Assembly (NCBI GenBank): GCA_963678675.1
Contig: OY783200.1
Location: 19,234,190-19,298,189, forward strand
Source: Xiphydria camelus
Taxonomy: Eukaryota > Arthropoda > Insecta > Hymenoptera > Xiphydriidae
Length of the DNA stretch: 64,000 bases
Direction: 5' to 3'
The notes beneath the pieces are model-generated. The model was not told where the DNA came from. It was given only the letters and a program-made list of their open reading frames with translations, and ran no database searches. The position numbers and the translations under genes were made by a program. Of the stretch, positions 44,208 to 57,027 are shown one piece after another (position 1 is the first letter of the stretch; every line of letters begins with the position of its first letter).

Positions 44208-45995
44208 CTGATTATAGCAATAGTGTACAAGAAGTTCTGGTTGTGTTTTGATTCTGGAATATAGATAATAAAAGATTTGTGCTTTGATTTTCTGTCACAG
44301 AGATAATGTTAAAATCTTGACGAATACAGCATGATAGGATTTCATAGATTGAGGAGGCTGTAAGGTAAAATTAGTTCTCTTCTATCGACCTATTTTTCCG
44401 CCATAGAAAAGAACCTACAGAAGCATTTGGTGCTAAGATCGTATACCTTCTATCTCTCCTGAGAAATAAAGTTTAGTCAAAAAAATGTCGTTTACAAAAT
44501 GACGTCATTTAATTTTTGTCTAAATGAAATCAAACAACTTTCGGAAACGAGCAAGTAATACAATTTTGTCATTGTTTTATCACTCCTGTGTGTGTGTGAA
44601 AGAGGTTTAATGTCGTTTCAAAAAAAGAATAACGTCATTTGGCGAATAGCATTATTTTAACAAAAGCGTGTTGCTTGGAATGATTTCATAATGAAAATAA
44701 TTCAAGATTTTTATCACACTGATCATTAAATATCTTTATAACGTTTTTTTTCCCTATAATGCAAAGTACTTCCTATAGAAAAACAAAGTAGCTTTTTATC
44801 TTACGGTGCTCAAGCTTCCTCTATTATGGGTTTAGACTTATTTTTTATATAGCTATGAAGATAACTTTCGACATGTATTATCTATATCCATTCCGGTCTG
44901 AAATAAAAAAGTTTATCTCAGGACTCACCGTTCTCCTCGTCAATATTGATTCAACTATTCTCAGGAGACTTGCGGAGTTATTAGCAGTATGTCAAAAGGA
45001 CTCACCTGAAACATACAAAAAGAAACTTGGTCAGTATAATAAAAAATAATATTTTTACATTGCATAAATATCTTTCATAAAATCACTATCAACGTATATT
45101 TTCTTATTTATATTTGAACCATCTTCGAAACGAAAAATTATTATTTGCACATAAAATTTCCCTGCGTATCATTAAAGAAAAATTAATCTTATAAAATAAA
45201 AATGATAATAGATTTATTTTCTATTTTTTGATCTATTTTTTCGTTATTTAATTTACAAATTAATTGAATTAAATAATTAATATGATCTTTTCCCTTATTC
45301 CTTATTTTTATTAATTTATTCCATCACGATTTAATTTTTATTGAATCATAATTAATTATAGTAATTTATTATTATTATTATCATCATTAGTAATTCGACA
45401 TTAATATATACATCTATTCAAAATTATTCATTGGTCTCAACTTTTTCAAAATATTCAAGATGTTAAAGCCAAGATATCAGTATCTCGTTCTTATATTTTT
45501 ATACATACATATTTTCATATTCCAGGAAGATAGGAAGTGAAAAGTGCCGAAGGAAATATTTCATATTACATCGGCGAGAGGTCGATGGGCTTTCCGACTT
45601 CGCGGTATAAACGGGGGAAGGAAAGCTCCCGACACGTTCTGGATGGAAAGTGTGTTATCAAGTTTCTCGTCCTATGGTTATTGCACTGCCGACTCCATAT
45701 AACTTCGCATCTTCATGCATACCGTATGTCGGCGAATACGCGAACTCGGCGGCCGCGTACATAAACACTCTTACGTGTGTGTTGGATGCACTGCATTCAC
45801 AATGAAGAATACATCACAACTGAAAAATGTTCCAACCTAAGAGCATAGTTACACAGAGTTTAAGAAATTATTTAAAACGAAGGTAAGTTCGCGATTTTTG
45901 AGATGAAATGGAATATTACATGACATTTCCTAAACGTAAAAGTTGATTATCCAATGCAAAATAAACTTGTAAAATGTGATACGTACAATAAAGTC
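42830..45995. other. Intergenic; no gene recognised
   Basis: Short GC-rich patches (42830-43010, 43780-44000) lie within A+T-rich DNA (very A+T-rich at 45070-45450). Frames of 64-116 codons lack domains. The patch at 42890-43010 could be regulatory or an exon, but I see no splice or domain support. Confidence 0.45.
44166..44206. repeat. (GA)n microsatellite
   Basis: About 20 uninterrupted GA units. Confidence 0.95.
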
Positions 45996-46136
45996 ATCTA
46001 TCTATATAAAAATGAATGTGTGCCTGTCTGCCTGTCTCTTATGCCTTCCTAAACCGTTTATCCGATTACGATGAAACTTTGGGGAATCGTTGGATGCATG
46101 CCCGCGAAGGTTTCTGATACAATGAGTTAGTAAATC

Positions 46137-46580
46137 TTATACAGGGTGTTCAAAAAGTCCCTGTACGGCTGATTATCTCAGCGGGAAATCATTTTAGAGA
46201 AAAATGTTTAATACAAAATTTTTAGGATTTTTCCCTGGCTACCCAATGGTCATATTGGATTTGACCCTGACTATGACCTTCAAGGTCATATAAATATAAA
46301 ATTGATTTTTTAAAATGGGGGAACCCCTATTTTTGATACCGGAAATGAAAAGAGCGGGAAATTTCACGTTCAAATGTGTCCTTGACCATTTTTTTCATGT
46401 AACCTTTATGGTCAGTGGAGGCAGGTCAAATTGAGGTAAAATACCTACAGTTCGGCTTCGTGCCATGAAAGCTATGGGCCCTATAAAAATTCTTTTTGAT
46501 AGTAGGGTTTTGGATTTTTCCGTGGCTATACAATGGTGATATTGGATTTGACCATGACCATGAATTTCATTTGACATTTC
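46137..46580. repeat. DDE-element-like insert inside the Helitron
   Basis: Begins TATACAGGGTGTTCAAAAAG, the same end type as the elements at 11648 and 57177. It contains a direct repeat about 280 bp apart (GGATTTTTCC(C/G)TGGCTA with ATATTGGATTTGACC at about 46228 and 46512). The right end was not identified. Confidence 0.5.
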
Positions 46581-46651
46581 TTACATCTGACATAATATTC
46601 CAACTCACAGTTACACGAAAAATCCCTTAGTGCCAACCAAATTAAATCGAG

Positions 46652-46953
46652 GCAACGATCATCACTGGCAAATTCAAAGGCGAAGACGTACTCATTCACG
46701 CATACCTATGAAATCCAATGATTTAACATTCGAATTCAAGCGGCTTCACTTCCCTTTGCGTCTTGCTTTTGCTACTACCATCAACAAAGCACAAGGTCAA
46801 TCGTTGACTATTGCTGGCTTAAATTTGGAAAATTCATATTTTTCACACGGCTAATTGTATGTGGCTTGCTCCAGAGTTGGCATACCCAAAAATGTACAAG
46901 TTTTTACTCCAAATAAAATAAAAAACATTGTCTATCCGCTGGCCTCAAGATAA
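46652..46953 (+). pseudogene. Pif1-type helicase C-terminus of the Helitron
   Basis: ATIITGKFKGEDVLI, then a frameshift, then FEFKRLHFPLRLAFATTINK, AQGQSL and LENSYFSHG, an in-frame TAA where Q is usual, then LYVACSRVG and NIVYPLA before the final stop. These are the last helicase motifs of Pif1-like Helitron enzymes in correct order: AFA.TINKAQGQ (motif V area) and YVA.SRV (motif VI). Only about 100 of more than 1,200 residues remain; one frameshift and one internal stop make it inactive. It ends 158 bp before the Helitron 3' end, the normal spacing for a 3' UTR. Confidence 0.88.
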
Positions 46954-47893
46954 ATTAATAAAAGAAATATACTTTCCAATTTAAATAAAATATATGTATT
47001 TATTTTTAGCGTAACATGGCTACCTACCTATAGATATCTGCTAAAAATTCGTCAAATGACGGCCAAAATCACTCCACAATCTACCCGTGCGAAGCCGGGG
47101 CGGGACGCTAGTATTTTTATATAAAGAAATTTGTGCAATGATCCAAGCTACAAATTTTACAATCGCATTAATGTAGAATTTGTAATAAAATCGTTGATTC
47201 AGATTGTTTAAATACAGCGACATTTAATCAAACTATATTAGAAATATCAAGAGACACGGCAGTGTCTCGCGGTATGTTCGTTCAAGTAGTTTCGCGCTCA
47301 GACACGACAGCGCTGATGTCGCGAGCGCACCCGTGTCTGTTTACACCACAAATGTCTGCCCCCTGCACCCCTCAATTTTTACATCGAATTTTCTCAATAA
47401 ATATACGGTTATAACCAAAACTATGCTCAGTTACGCCATATAAATTGAGTATTCTCTATTGATAGAGACCAGAATAAATGTTGTAAGTTACATATTAACA
47501 GAGATTCTTCCTTAGCAACGCGAAGCCACGCCCCTTGCGCCTAAAAGTCGAGAATACGATTTCTCGGGCGATATAAATATATATGTCTCAATGTCCGACA
47601 AATTTCGCCTATCTTCGGCGATAGTCGGCCATGATCGGAAATGTGTACACAGGTGTGGCCATACGCATACGCTATCAAATGTATGTGAGAGTGTGTGAGA
47701 GAATATATTCCTTGAATGTTTAGTTATGGTTTTCAAAATTAATGAAATATTTCCATTCGCGAAACGATTTCCCTCGCGTTTATTTCGATCCTCGGACGCG
47801 CTTGTTAATAAAAAGTAAAAATTAAGTGTAATCGGAGTTATGAATCTCAATAGTGGTGAATGTGACAGACGCTCCGTATAGTTTAATAATCGT

Positions 47894-48184
47894 TTGTATT
47901 TTTTTTTCGAATATCGAGATAGTGAACGGATGTGCAGTGCTATGTTTCTCTGGTTGCCTGTGCATCAAGAGAGCAGGAAATTAAACGGCAGTATCTCAGA
48001 AGTATTGCCATCAGATAAGTTTAATTGCCATCTGACAGCTTTAATCTCACTTTCGATGGAAGGACAAATATCTCTTTGTGATTATTCTATTTTTTGTTTT
48101 CAGCGTCATGCGAGCACGGGGCGAATCGATGGATTAACAAATAAATTTTGTTTCTTCTCCATCAAAGCCGTGGCAGAAGAATAG
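47894..48184 (+). other. Open frame in copy B, unidentified
   Basis: A 96-codon plus-strand frame covering SEVLPSDKFNCHLTAL and SLSMEGQISLC. The corresponding frame in copy A has a stop (TGC to TGA) but otherwise keeps the same residues. No known domain. Listed because of the partial conservation between copies, not as a called gene. Confidence 0.25.
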
Positions 48185-48917
48185 CAGAGATGCAATGTAA
48201 TTGGATCACAATAATCAAGTAATTACTTTAACATTATTTTTTTCTCTATTGATATATTTCCACCTTCGTACTATATTTTAAATAGTGAAATTTTCTGGAT
48301 ATAATTTTGTTATTTATAATTTGTTACAAAAATAAACGTGCTGCTATTCAATTCCACCCAGAAGGACTCCAAATCATGTGCAAACCCGAGGGGGTTTCTT
48401 TCGAACGAGGGATCATCCACTTATTGTTCCAAGAACCAGCTGCATTAGTTCATTCGGCGGGTTAGATCTGCTGCCTCGAATGCATGGACGTGCGTTCATC
48501 CTTCAATATCCTCCCTACCATGGTCTTGCTGATTCTAACCTCTGTTGCCACAGCCCGAATGCTCGTCGAAGGTTATTCCTTATTCTTTCTAGCACAGATC
48601 TACATATATAATATTATGCTACACCTGTATTCTTCTGAGACTTCCTAAAATAATTATAAAAACCCCATATAATTCAGCCCTGACAAGTACAATCTTATCG
48701 AGCTGTACCTTATCGAGGAGATCTTTCGATGTAATGATTCCGAAATGTTTCTATGATATTTTGCAACATTCGCGAATTTATCGAGAAATATACATTTCTA
48801 ACATATATACGGTAGTATTCACGAATATTGCAAAATATCGCAGGAATGTTACAGAAAAGTTACTTGCAAAAACGAGCCTTGTGGGGTGTAAATGATTATA
48901 CCGGAGGCGAAGAAGAG

Positions 48918-49339
48918 ATGAAATAAAAGTGAGGTACATGTATATAAATTGAGAGGTCGGTATATAAATTGGAACTTGTGATAGTATAATACGAAAGAGG
49001 AAATATATAAGTAAATAAAAAATAATAATAAAGTAGTTACTCCATTATTGTAATCCAATTCCATTGTATCCCTTATTTTTCTGCCACGACTTTGATTGTT
49101 GATAGTGGATGGATCAGCCAATAAATTTGATTGTTATTCACTATCAACAATCAAAGTCGTGGCAGAAAAATAAAGAATACAATGGAATTGGATTACAGTA
49201 ATGTAGTAACTACTTTATTATTATTTTTTCTTTATCGATATATTTCCTCTTTCGTATTATACTATCCCACACAAGTTCGAATTTATATACCGACCTGTGT
49301 CAAACGTGAAGTGTACATGTACCTCACTTTTATTTCATT
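48918..49339. repeat. Palindrome in duplicated block, copy B
   Basis: Counterpart of 19889-20315. Arms contain CCACGACTTTGATTGTTGAT and its inverse, with the centre near 49130. Confidence 0.8.
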
Positions 49340-49612
49340 AAGTATTACTGCAGAACGAGTAGGTTAGAAGATTTTCATGAAGACTCATGATTTTCTGACA
49401 TGTCATCTCGTACAGGTGCAACCGAAGAAGATCTAGCTCGTGTCCTGTCTGCAAAAAGATGACTCGATGGACATTGGAGAATGTCAGACTTGATACCGAG
49501 CGCCTATTACCCACAGTACATTAATTGCAATACGCGCTTCTCGTTTCAACTATTCCAGCTTTAAATAACTTTTACTTCTTTCAAGCTAATAACCTTTTAT
49601 GAACTTTTCGTG

Positions 49613-50426
49613 CCTGGCCCGATAATCGTGGCAACAGTCCTTCTCTCTCCTTAGTCAGTTGTAGACTGTGCAGCGCTCTCCGTATTGGCATGTGACCGCG
49701 CGTTTCAGGAGCGTATCCATTATAGGAATTCAAATTTTAGTGCAAGAACGACAAAATTTTGACTAAAGTTTATTAGATTTTTTATTACACTCTTTAACAT
49801 CTTTTAGACATATTTCAACTTTTTAATACGTAATTTTTTGGGATAAATCTTGGTAAAAGTGATGATTAATGTGATGCTTAATATTTTTCATTGAATACCG
49901 CTACGTGCCTGCCACTACGTGCCGTAGTGGGTTCTGCCGCGCCGTGCCACTAGCTATCCCCTCTCCAGTAGCCAAAGTACTACTGAGTCCCAAGGTCACA
50001 TGAGAGGGCTAAATCAGCTGTGCGCACTGTTGCCACATCACCGTTACTCATCCCCACCACTTTGCAGTTTCAAGAAATATCTCAGTTTTTAAGTTATAAT
50101 TTCTCTGAAACTATATGGCTCAGCACTTCCAGTTTTTGTGAACATAATCCTACAATATCATTTTATTCGCCGTTAGTTTTTCTTTAACATTGTAAGATTG
50201 GTTCTGTAGTTATAAATCAAAACGTCACTGACGTACCGTCCTTCTACATGTTAGCCATTGAAAGTCAGTGTAGAAAATGCTACTTTGAATTAACATTTTC
50301 TTTTAAACTACATGGCTCAGCGTTTTGAAAATTTGGGAATCGATGGGTAATATTTCAGTCTTTTTTGAATGGCAAAATTTCATGAGATTCGTAAGAAAAA
50401 TGCAAAACCATAGAAATACCTTAAAA
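49613..50426. repeat. CCTGGCCCGATAATCGTGGC repeat, long copy
   Basis: Shares ends and order with 25881-26166 but contains two more blocks, including a second GTTGCCACATCACCG near 50030. No transposase frame. It replaces part of the duplicated block relative to copy A. Confidence 0.75.
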
Positions 50427-50661
50427 CTATTCCAACGTCTCGAGTTAATATATGTAACAACATTTATACTGTCATAAGTGGTATCTTTACGTCATGTGAT
50501 GAAACAATTCGTCATGGTCATTGGAAGAGTATACTTACAGAGAGTTGAAGGTAAAATGTCTTCATGGATTTCTGTAGACGACCAAAATATAAGAAAAATC
50601 CGATGGCCTGTAAATTCGAAAGCGGTATATGTTTTATTTCTCCAAAATGCTAAGGCAAAGT
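50427..50661 (+). pseudogene. USP/UCH-like C-terminal pseudogene, copy B
   Basis: Here IPTSRVNICNN continues without interruption into YTVISGIF, confirming that the two copy-A pieces belong together. Frame breaks near 50545 (RHGHWKS is followed by a small indel) separate it from SSWISVDDQNIRKIRW and AVYVLFLQ before the stop. Both copies are therefore dead. The upstream strand (VVIIKLNLF in copy A) is absent, replaced by the repeat ending at 50426. Confidence 0.55.
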
Positions 50662-50854
50662 GAAAAATATAAGGGCTCTCTAGTCTATAAATCCCTTTCA
50701 AAATATCACGAGAATAAATCAAAAGTAACGTGGTTATAATTAATTAGTTCGTATCGGTATAAAATGTGAGACTTTAATTTTGTGGTAATAAAAAGCTATT
50801 CTTCTACATGTGTACGTATTCTACTCATGAATAAATTCCAAAAAGTAGTGAAAT

Positions 50855-51527
50855 CCCCCCACAAAAACAAATTCTCTGTAAAAAAAGGCGGCATATTCAT
50901 TCAGTGCCAACAAAAATTGATACGTAAAATACTCTCCAAAAAAGATTTGAAACCAATTAAGATCGCCATGTTCAAGATTTATATATAAAAAGTGAAAGGC
51001 ATCATTTGAAAGAAAAATTATTGTAAATCAAGTTACTAAAAAATTCGACTAAAAAAGTTTATAAACAAATTTTCATAAAAAATAACGCCGCGTTTAAGTT
51101 TTCATATTTTGTCCACTGTACCGAATAATTGGCAGTGCTTGGACGGTGCTAGAGTGATTCATAAATTGCACTGCCGAAGTCAAATTCAGAGAAATTCAGA
51201 AGGCTCCCGCCTGATCGGTTTCCCGTGCGACATTCGGTATACTGGTGGTATCATATAAGTGTATGAATTTATTTAAAATCTTATAAGTGCATAAACATCG
51301 AGTATAATTCTGTCTGATTTTTTTATTTTGATAGAAAAAACGCGGCGTTCTTTTTTATTAAAATTTTGTTTAGAAATTTTTTTAGTTGAATTTTTTAGTA
51401 ACTTGATTTACAATAATTTTTCTTTCAAATGATGCCTTTTACTTTTTATATATAAATCTTGAACATGGCGATCTTAATTGATTTCAAATCTTTTTTGAAG
51501 AGTATTTTACGTATCAATTTTTGTTGG
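50855..51527. mobile_element. 730-bp long-TIR element, copy 3 (right end lost)
   Basis: Same left end and centre as copies at 23768 and 28199. The right TIR stops about 60 bp early, at the end of the duplicated block. Confidence 0.85.
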
Positions 51528-52561
51528 TAATACTTACGGAACACAAATTTTCTTTCACGATGAAATATGAATTAAGAAATTTGTTTAAGATTTCTTGCTG
51601 CATTGTATTCTAACGTGGAATATTGGATTAAAGTATATGTTAAAATAGCGAAAAATCGAAACATTACAGAACTCGTGGGACAATTTTTATCATAAGTACT
51701 CGTACCTTTTCAATTTTTCCAAATTATATTATACTCGTATTATATTAGATTATATAGCCTAACAAATTTGACTCTGAAGATAATAGGTATATAAAGTCAT
51801 GTCTAAAAATAGGACGAAATATTATTATCAATTCTGCCGCAATCATCTAAAATTCCTGCTACAGGTATGTATAATTACACGGTAATTAGCAATTACATAA
51901 GATTTGGATGGAATTTCCATTGCGCTCCGTCCGCTCCTCCCGGGAGCGTCTTCCCTCCAAGAGGAAATCCTTGCTAATGTGCATCGTAATACAATACCGA
52001 TGCGGCTTTTAATTATCCGCTCCGATTACAAAATCTAATTCTAACTGCGAACGACCCAGTTTCTATACGTTTATGGTTCGCTAATGGATTTTCATTTCCC
52101 GATGCACGTAATTAACTAAATGATTGCATCGAACGCGAAGATCCTGGAATGAAGAAAATCAATCATGCGTTCCTATTCGAAATCATCTAAAAATAATTTC
52201 TTCTCTTAGTTCATCGCGTTTTAAAAACATGATTTAAATAAATAATATGTATATACATAAGTTTGATACATGGTATGTTGGTATTGGATATTAAATATAC
52301 AATATTTAATCAGAGTTTACTTTTATATTAGTTATTTTTATTAACTTAAAAACGTTACAAAATTGAGATACTGAAATTTTGAACTCTATAAAAGGTCTAC
52401 TTAATTAATTAATATATAGTTATTGTTTAATATAGGAAATTTTTGATATAGAAATTGAAGACATTGAAATCCAAACGTGTACCGATTAACACGGAATATT
52501 TAAATATGCCCCATATTCCAACGAGAACTGAATTCCAATAAGTTAACAATTTTCAATTTAC
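51528..52561. other. Intergenic; nothing recognised
   Basis: A+T-rich, no frame over 60 codons. Confidence 0.5.
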
Positions 52562-52565
52562 TTAA

Positions 52566-53081
52566 GGTTTCTCGAGCGGTACAGGGGCTTTTTTCCTGGT
52601 AAAAGTTAGCCCACTGAAGTACACTAACACTCTAAAGTATGTTCTTCGTGCGATGTGGCAACAACGTTTGACGTACAGTAATATGTGTATATCTGTGAGT
52701 TCAAACATGGAGCCCAAAACATGTGGTGACGTCATGCAACGTTGCCACATTGACTTATCAAAGGTTAAATTTTTAAAGAACAATTAATAAAAAAATAACA
52801 GGCTTTTTAATGAACGTGAAAATTGGTATAGATGATTTTAGTTCATTAAACTTGCTGTTCAAACAATTTCAGATTTTTTGCACTATTTTTTTCTCAGAAA
52901 TATCGCGGTTTTTTTAGTTATAACCCATAAGAACATATGTTATTTTGTTATTCAAAAATCTTTGCAACGAGCTTTTTAAAAGGCTTGAAAATGTAACTGA
53001 ATTTTTTTTTTACTTTAATCTACCGAAAATGCAATCATTTCAAGCATTTCTCACTATTTTTAGTATAACACTGGAGAATCC
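52566..53081. mobile_element. TTAA-target MITE, copy 1
   Basis: Flanked by TTAA (52562-52565 and 53082-53085). TIR GGTTTCTCGAGCGGTAC at the left; decayed inverse (CTGGAGAATCC) at the right. Copy 2 at 59546-60066 is closely similar throughout (GTATGTTCTTCGTGCGATGT, GTTGCCACATTGACTTATC). TTAA target and short TIR fit the piggyBac superfamily. Confidence 0.88.
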
Positions 53082-53228
53082 TTAAGTGACCGCTCCGGTG
53101 TGCGACGATAGCGCGTCCGTTATTTCGAACACGTAGATTACGACGTATCGGCATACATCTGTTACTAATATCAAGTGTAATTTTTCCAAAAAAATATTGA
53201 ATATTATTTACTCGTATTTTCCGTTACC

Positions 53229-53814
53229 GTTTTCTGACACTTATTTAAACGAGAATTAAATTCAGTAAAACCATCAGTATTAAATTTGTAATTTAGGATA
53301 TTCATACTTGAACATATTTGGTACGAATCATATTTATAATTTCTGTAATTCCTTCGTCAAATACTGCGCGGTTGACGAGTTCTTAAGACAAAAACATTAA
53401 ATATATGAAGATATGAAGATATTAAAATTGTATTCCTTTACAATTTTATTTCATTGGCTAATACGTACTTCTTGTTTGATGTAAGTATTATAATAAAACC
53501 AGAATTGAATTTCAATAACTTGACTTTCTAATTCTCTTCAATTAATCAAATGAAAGGTTAGTCTATAAAATATATTGTCGATAAGCCTATTTGTATTTAT
53601 CACTAAATGCAGTTACTTAAAGTAATAAAGGAATATTATTAATTTACATTATCTAATCCTTCACTCTAGTGACCTTTTTCTTAAATACATTTAAACGAGT
53701 ATTAAATTAAGGAAAATCGTTAGCATCGAATTTGTACTCAAAATATTCATGCATGAAGATATCTGGAACGAGATATATTTACAATTTCTGTAATTCCATT
53801 GCTAAATACCATGC
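53229..53814. repeat. Diverged direct repeat (53229-53370 and 53669-53814)
   Basis: Both parts contain ATTTAAACGAG(A/T)ATTAAATT, an ATATTCAT word and ACAATTTCTGTAATTCC-like sequence, in the same order, about 440 bp apart and roughly 70% alike by eye. Confidence 0.6.
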
Positions 53815-53829
53815 GATTTTCGAGACGAC

Positions 53830-55106
53830 AATATTGACAGGAATCGCAGCAACTTGCCTGTCCTCACATCGACTCGTAGGCCGCATCCGTCGAGGGAACA
53901 ATATCACGCGTGCTTACGGAGTAGACTTCGAAACCTACACCAGGAATCCCTAGAACGCGATAACAAGCTTTGATTTATGTACCACTTCTCCATTCTCCCT
54001 CTTCGAGTTTCCGCGAACTCTCGTTTCTCGATGTAGCGCATTAGCATCCAATTTGTAATTCGACGATGCGAATGAAAGGAGAGAGAAGGAGGAGGGGAAG
54101 GGGCTAGCTTATCTCTCACCCTTCTACCCTCTTTCTCTCCCTCTCCTTCTCTCCTCTTATATCTCCACCCCCTCTCTCTCTCTCTCTCTCTCCTATCTAC
54201 CTTCTCTCCCCCCTTTCTTTTCAACTCACCAAGAAACCATTAAACGCGACTGCCGCCAGTACAGCTGAGCTCTGAATGGGCCGTGAGAGAGTTGAACGGG
54301 AGAAAGGGAGAAAAATGAAACGGATTCGTCCAAAGTGGAAGGTCGATACAACGATTTCAAATTGGTGTAGTGGGTGAGGTGAGGAGGGGAGAGGGCGAGA
54401 GGGGGAGATTTTCAAACTTTTCGTTCAAATTGAAATTCATTTCGCCTTCGAGAAATCTCTTGCGCCAAATTATCTCCCCTGATTTCAGGACGTCGAGTAA
54501 TTCGACGATAAAAGCCGCGCCGCCGCCGCCGCCCCAATCCGTTATAGCGATCTGGAATTGATTCAACCAGCGTTCGGATCCGAACGCGTTCCGCGACACT
54601 TGATGGATGGTCCTTTTCCGCGATAACTCGTCCAGACAGATAGACAGTCGACGGGAATCATCTCGAGAGTGCTACGGCGCGCGAGTTGCCTCGCTATACG
54701 CCTCGCTGGTTACCCGAAAAGAACGTGGAAGGAGAGGCGGAGCTGGAACACTCCTCAGAGAGTACGCCTCGGTTTTCTTGCGCGGTCCGGGAACTTATTT
54801 ATCGACGAGTGCGGGAAAAATTGGAGTGAGTAATGTGTCATACGATATATGAGAGGAGTTTTTTTTTAAGTAATGATTACAGCGAATCTCTCTTATGACC
54901 CGGGTAAACAAATTTGAGTCCGATTCGATCGAAATATGATCAAGAATAGATTATTCTCGGTGTAATTAAAGAATGATTTCATTTTTTACCTCGTTTGTAT
55001 TCATTATTTATGAAATTGTGATTTAATTTAGAAACGAAACTAATCATTGTATAATTTGATTAAATATCATTTTCAAGTTGAGAACGTAGATCAAAATTTG
55101 ATCAAA
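53830..55106. other. Intergenic; GA/CT-rich 54070-54420, no gene recognised
   Basis: Frames of 60-106 codons follow composition. A GCC repeat (GCCGCCGCCGCC) lies near 54520. Confidence 0.45.
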
Positions 55107-55268
55107 TGAAGAGTGAAATATGCAAAAGGGTCTAAGTGCCATTTTTCCTGGCGCAAAAATATTTGTGCTGCAAGTTTCACGTGGCACTTATTGTCAGATT
55201 CCATAACAGCAATAATCTCCATTTCAGGAAAAATGGCACTTAGACCCTTTTGCATATTTCACTCTTCA
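55107..55268. mobile_element. 162-bp MITE with perfect 44-bp TIRs
   Basis: TGAAGAGTGAAATATGCAAA begins a 44-bp stretch that is exactly inverted at the right end. The loop is about 74 bp. The perfect match implies recent insertion or conversion. Confidence 0.85.
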
Positions 55269-56180
55269 AATATAGATACCACATTAAAAAAAAATCATTA
55301 TATTCTTATTCCTCGAATCATTTCTAGGATCACGTCAAGAATGATTTATTTTTTGATGACATTTTGATCAAATTGGCATGAGATTTTTCACTCGGGAAGA
55401 CAGATTTAACTTTAGACTTTGGTTAATTATTTAGGAGTAATGGGCGGTAAAGTGTGCATTATAATGAATTAACACCTAATTAGAGTTTAAAATTAAATCC
55501 ATTTTATTTTTGAATTGACTGTGAATAGAGTAATTTAGTTTGCTAGTTTGCAAATTTAAAGCTTTTATAATATATGGATGGCAAAATGAATTTTAAAGGT
55601 TTGTATTTTCAAACTGTACAAATTATAAATATATATTTTTCACTACGTGAATAGGTATATTTCGACATCGAAGGAAAACAAAGATTACGTTTGAACATAG
55701 TTTCTGACCAGTTACGCAGACTGCCAAAAAAATTGAATCGAAAACTGGTGAATTAGGTACTTTCTACAATTTTGGCAAAATCTTGTCGAAATAAACCGAC
55801 CAATAACTGACACTTAAGCGTTCTTTCCTTAGTAAAAACTTTGATTTGCGCTCGGCAAGTAACTTTCTAGTTTTTCCACGATTCTAGCTAGGCATTGTTC
55901 AGTTAAATTAGATAGTTTCGACCGAGTGATGTAGGTAATGCTCGAACTAGCCAGTTACTAAATATGTTAACTATCTAGTGACTAGACGGACGAACTGTGT
56001 AGTTACTAATTAGGCGAGCTATCTAGTTTTTGGATAGGCGAACTGGCTGGTTGATGCATCCGAAAATAAATCATTAAATAACAAATAAAGCAACAATTTA
56101 TTATGTAAATCGAAATTGCCGTACAAAGAAGAACTAAAAAAAAAATCAGATTGCTCTTTGCGAAGTCGAATATACATCTC
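55269..56180. other. Intergenic; diverged CTAGTT repeats, no gene recognised
   Basis: From about 55860 onward short CTAGTTTTT-type words recur, grading into the clearer repeats at 56380-56730. Confidence 0.4.
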
Positions 56181-56189
56181 TTTATGCCT

Positions 56190-56290
56190 TTTCATCTTAA
56201 GCGCTCACCCGTCCAAGTCCTGTCCACGCCGTTTGCAGCTTAACTTCGTTGATCGGCCGGTATTCATGAGTCCTCGTTTGCTGCGCGCTC
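56190..56290 (-). ncRNA. 5S rRNA-derived sequence (SINE3-like)
   Basis: On the minus strand: GAATACCGGCCGATCAACGA, then AGTTAAGCTGCAAACGGCGT, then GGACAGGACTTGGACGGGTG and AGCGC. This follows the 3' half of animal 5S rRNA (CCGATCACCGAAGTTAAGC, then GGGC.CGGTTAGTACTTGGAT, then GGGTGACCGC) including box A, the intermediate element and box C. The leader GCAGCAAACGAGGACTCATG also precedes the 5S-like piece at 22888. Too diverged for a functional 5S gene. A 5S-derived SINE head is the best explanation. Confidence 0.65.
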
Positions 56291-56379
56291 CTGTATGAAA
56301 TATGAAATAGGAACTCTCTATAAGACATAACTGAGTGAGAGATCGAGAGTCTGTAATATCTGGCAAATGATTTTATAAT

Positions 56380-56740
56380 CCTATCACAAGTTTGTATAAA
56401 CTAGTTCCTGGCAAGAGGGATCATACACTGTAAAATATCTATTATAGTTCATGTATATCTAATTTCTGGCAAGATATTTACTAGACTATCTAGTTCGTGT
56501 ACCTACGTCTAGTTTCTGGCAAGGCACTGTACACCTAATATCTAGTTCGTGTGTATCTAGTTTCTGATAAGGCACTGTACATTGAAAACTATCTAATTCT
56601 ATCTAGTATTTCCAATCAAAAGCCTAGATGGAAATAGGAGAGAACAGGACACACATTTCTACATGGGAAATTGCCTAGCTCGTGTGTAAGCCTAGTTTCT
56701 GGCAAGATACTGTACAATGTGAGAACTATCTAATTCGTGT
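56380..56740. repeat. Diverged CTAGTTTCTGGCAAG repeat cluster
   Basis: CTAGTTTCTGGCAAGGCACTG-like words recur about every 60-80 bp (near 56400, 56460, 56510, 56560, 56690), and again at about 58437 beyond the inserted material. ACTATCTAATTCGTGT accompanies them. Probably one repeat interrupted at about 56760-58430. Confidence 0.65.
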
Positions 56741-57027
56741 ACTTGACTGGAAAAAGCAGTAGGGTTGCTATCAATACCTGATCTGGCTTAATTGAGGAAG
56801 TAATCGAGCCTTTATCAGTTAACTCGATAGAGCCCCGATTGTACATGTAACGCAAATGCGTCATAAAGACCTTATCGGGTAAACACATGATCGGATCTCG
56901 ACAAATTACTTAGAACAATTACGTTGTACAATAATCGAGTAGAAAACCGAAATAAATATTTCTCCTTATCAACGAGCTATTGAATATTGCTATTGAAGTA
57001 AAAAGAATTTCTTTTGGTAGCCTATTG

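Larger units (their letters stand above)
46001..47111 (+). mobile_element. Non-autonomous Helitron with recognisable ends
   Basis: The 5' end TCTATATAAAAATGAATGTG, preceded by A, is the common start of one insect Helitron group, followed by GTCTGTCTG-like words and AAACCGTTTATCCGATT. The 3' end is GTGCGAAGCCGGGGCGGGAC followed by GCTAG and then T (CTAG at 47108-47111, host T after). Thus an A/T insertion site, TC...CTAG ends and a GC-rich subterminal segment, without TIR or target duplication. Inside are a Pif1 helicase C-terminal remnant and a foreign insert (46139-46580). Confidence 0.8.
47244..51527. repeat. Duplicated block, copy B (partner 16584-24497)
   Basis: Direct-orientation partner of copy A. 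It lacks the Tigger insert, the CT array, the second inverted arm and both insertions in the USP-like frame. In place of the second arm it has a CCTGGCCCGATAATCGTGG repeat (49613-50426). It ends inside the third long-TIR element, where similarity stops after TATCAATTTTTGTTGG. Copy B supplies the empty sites that date the insertions of copy A. Confidence 0.85.

Noticed and set aside
44855..45049. 64-codon frame with ATG start
   Set aside because: Helical-looking but no homology, promoter or poly(A) context; expected by chance at this length.
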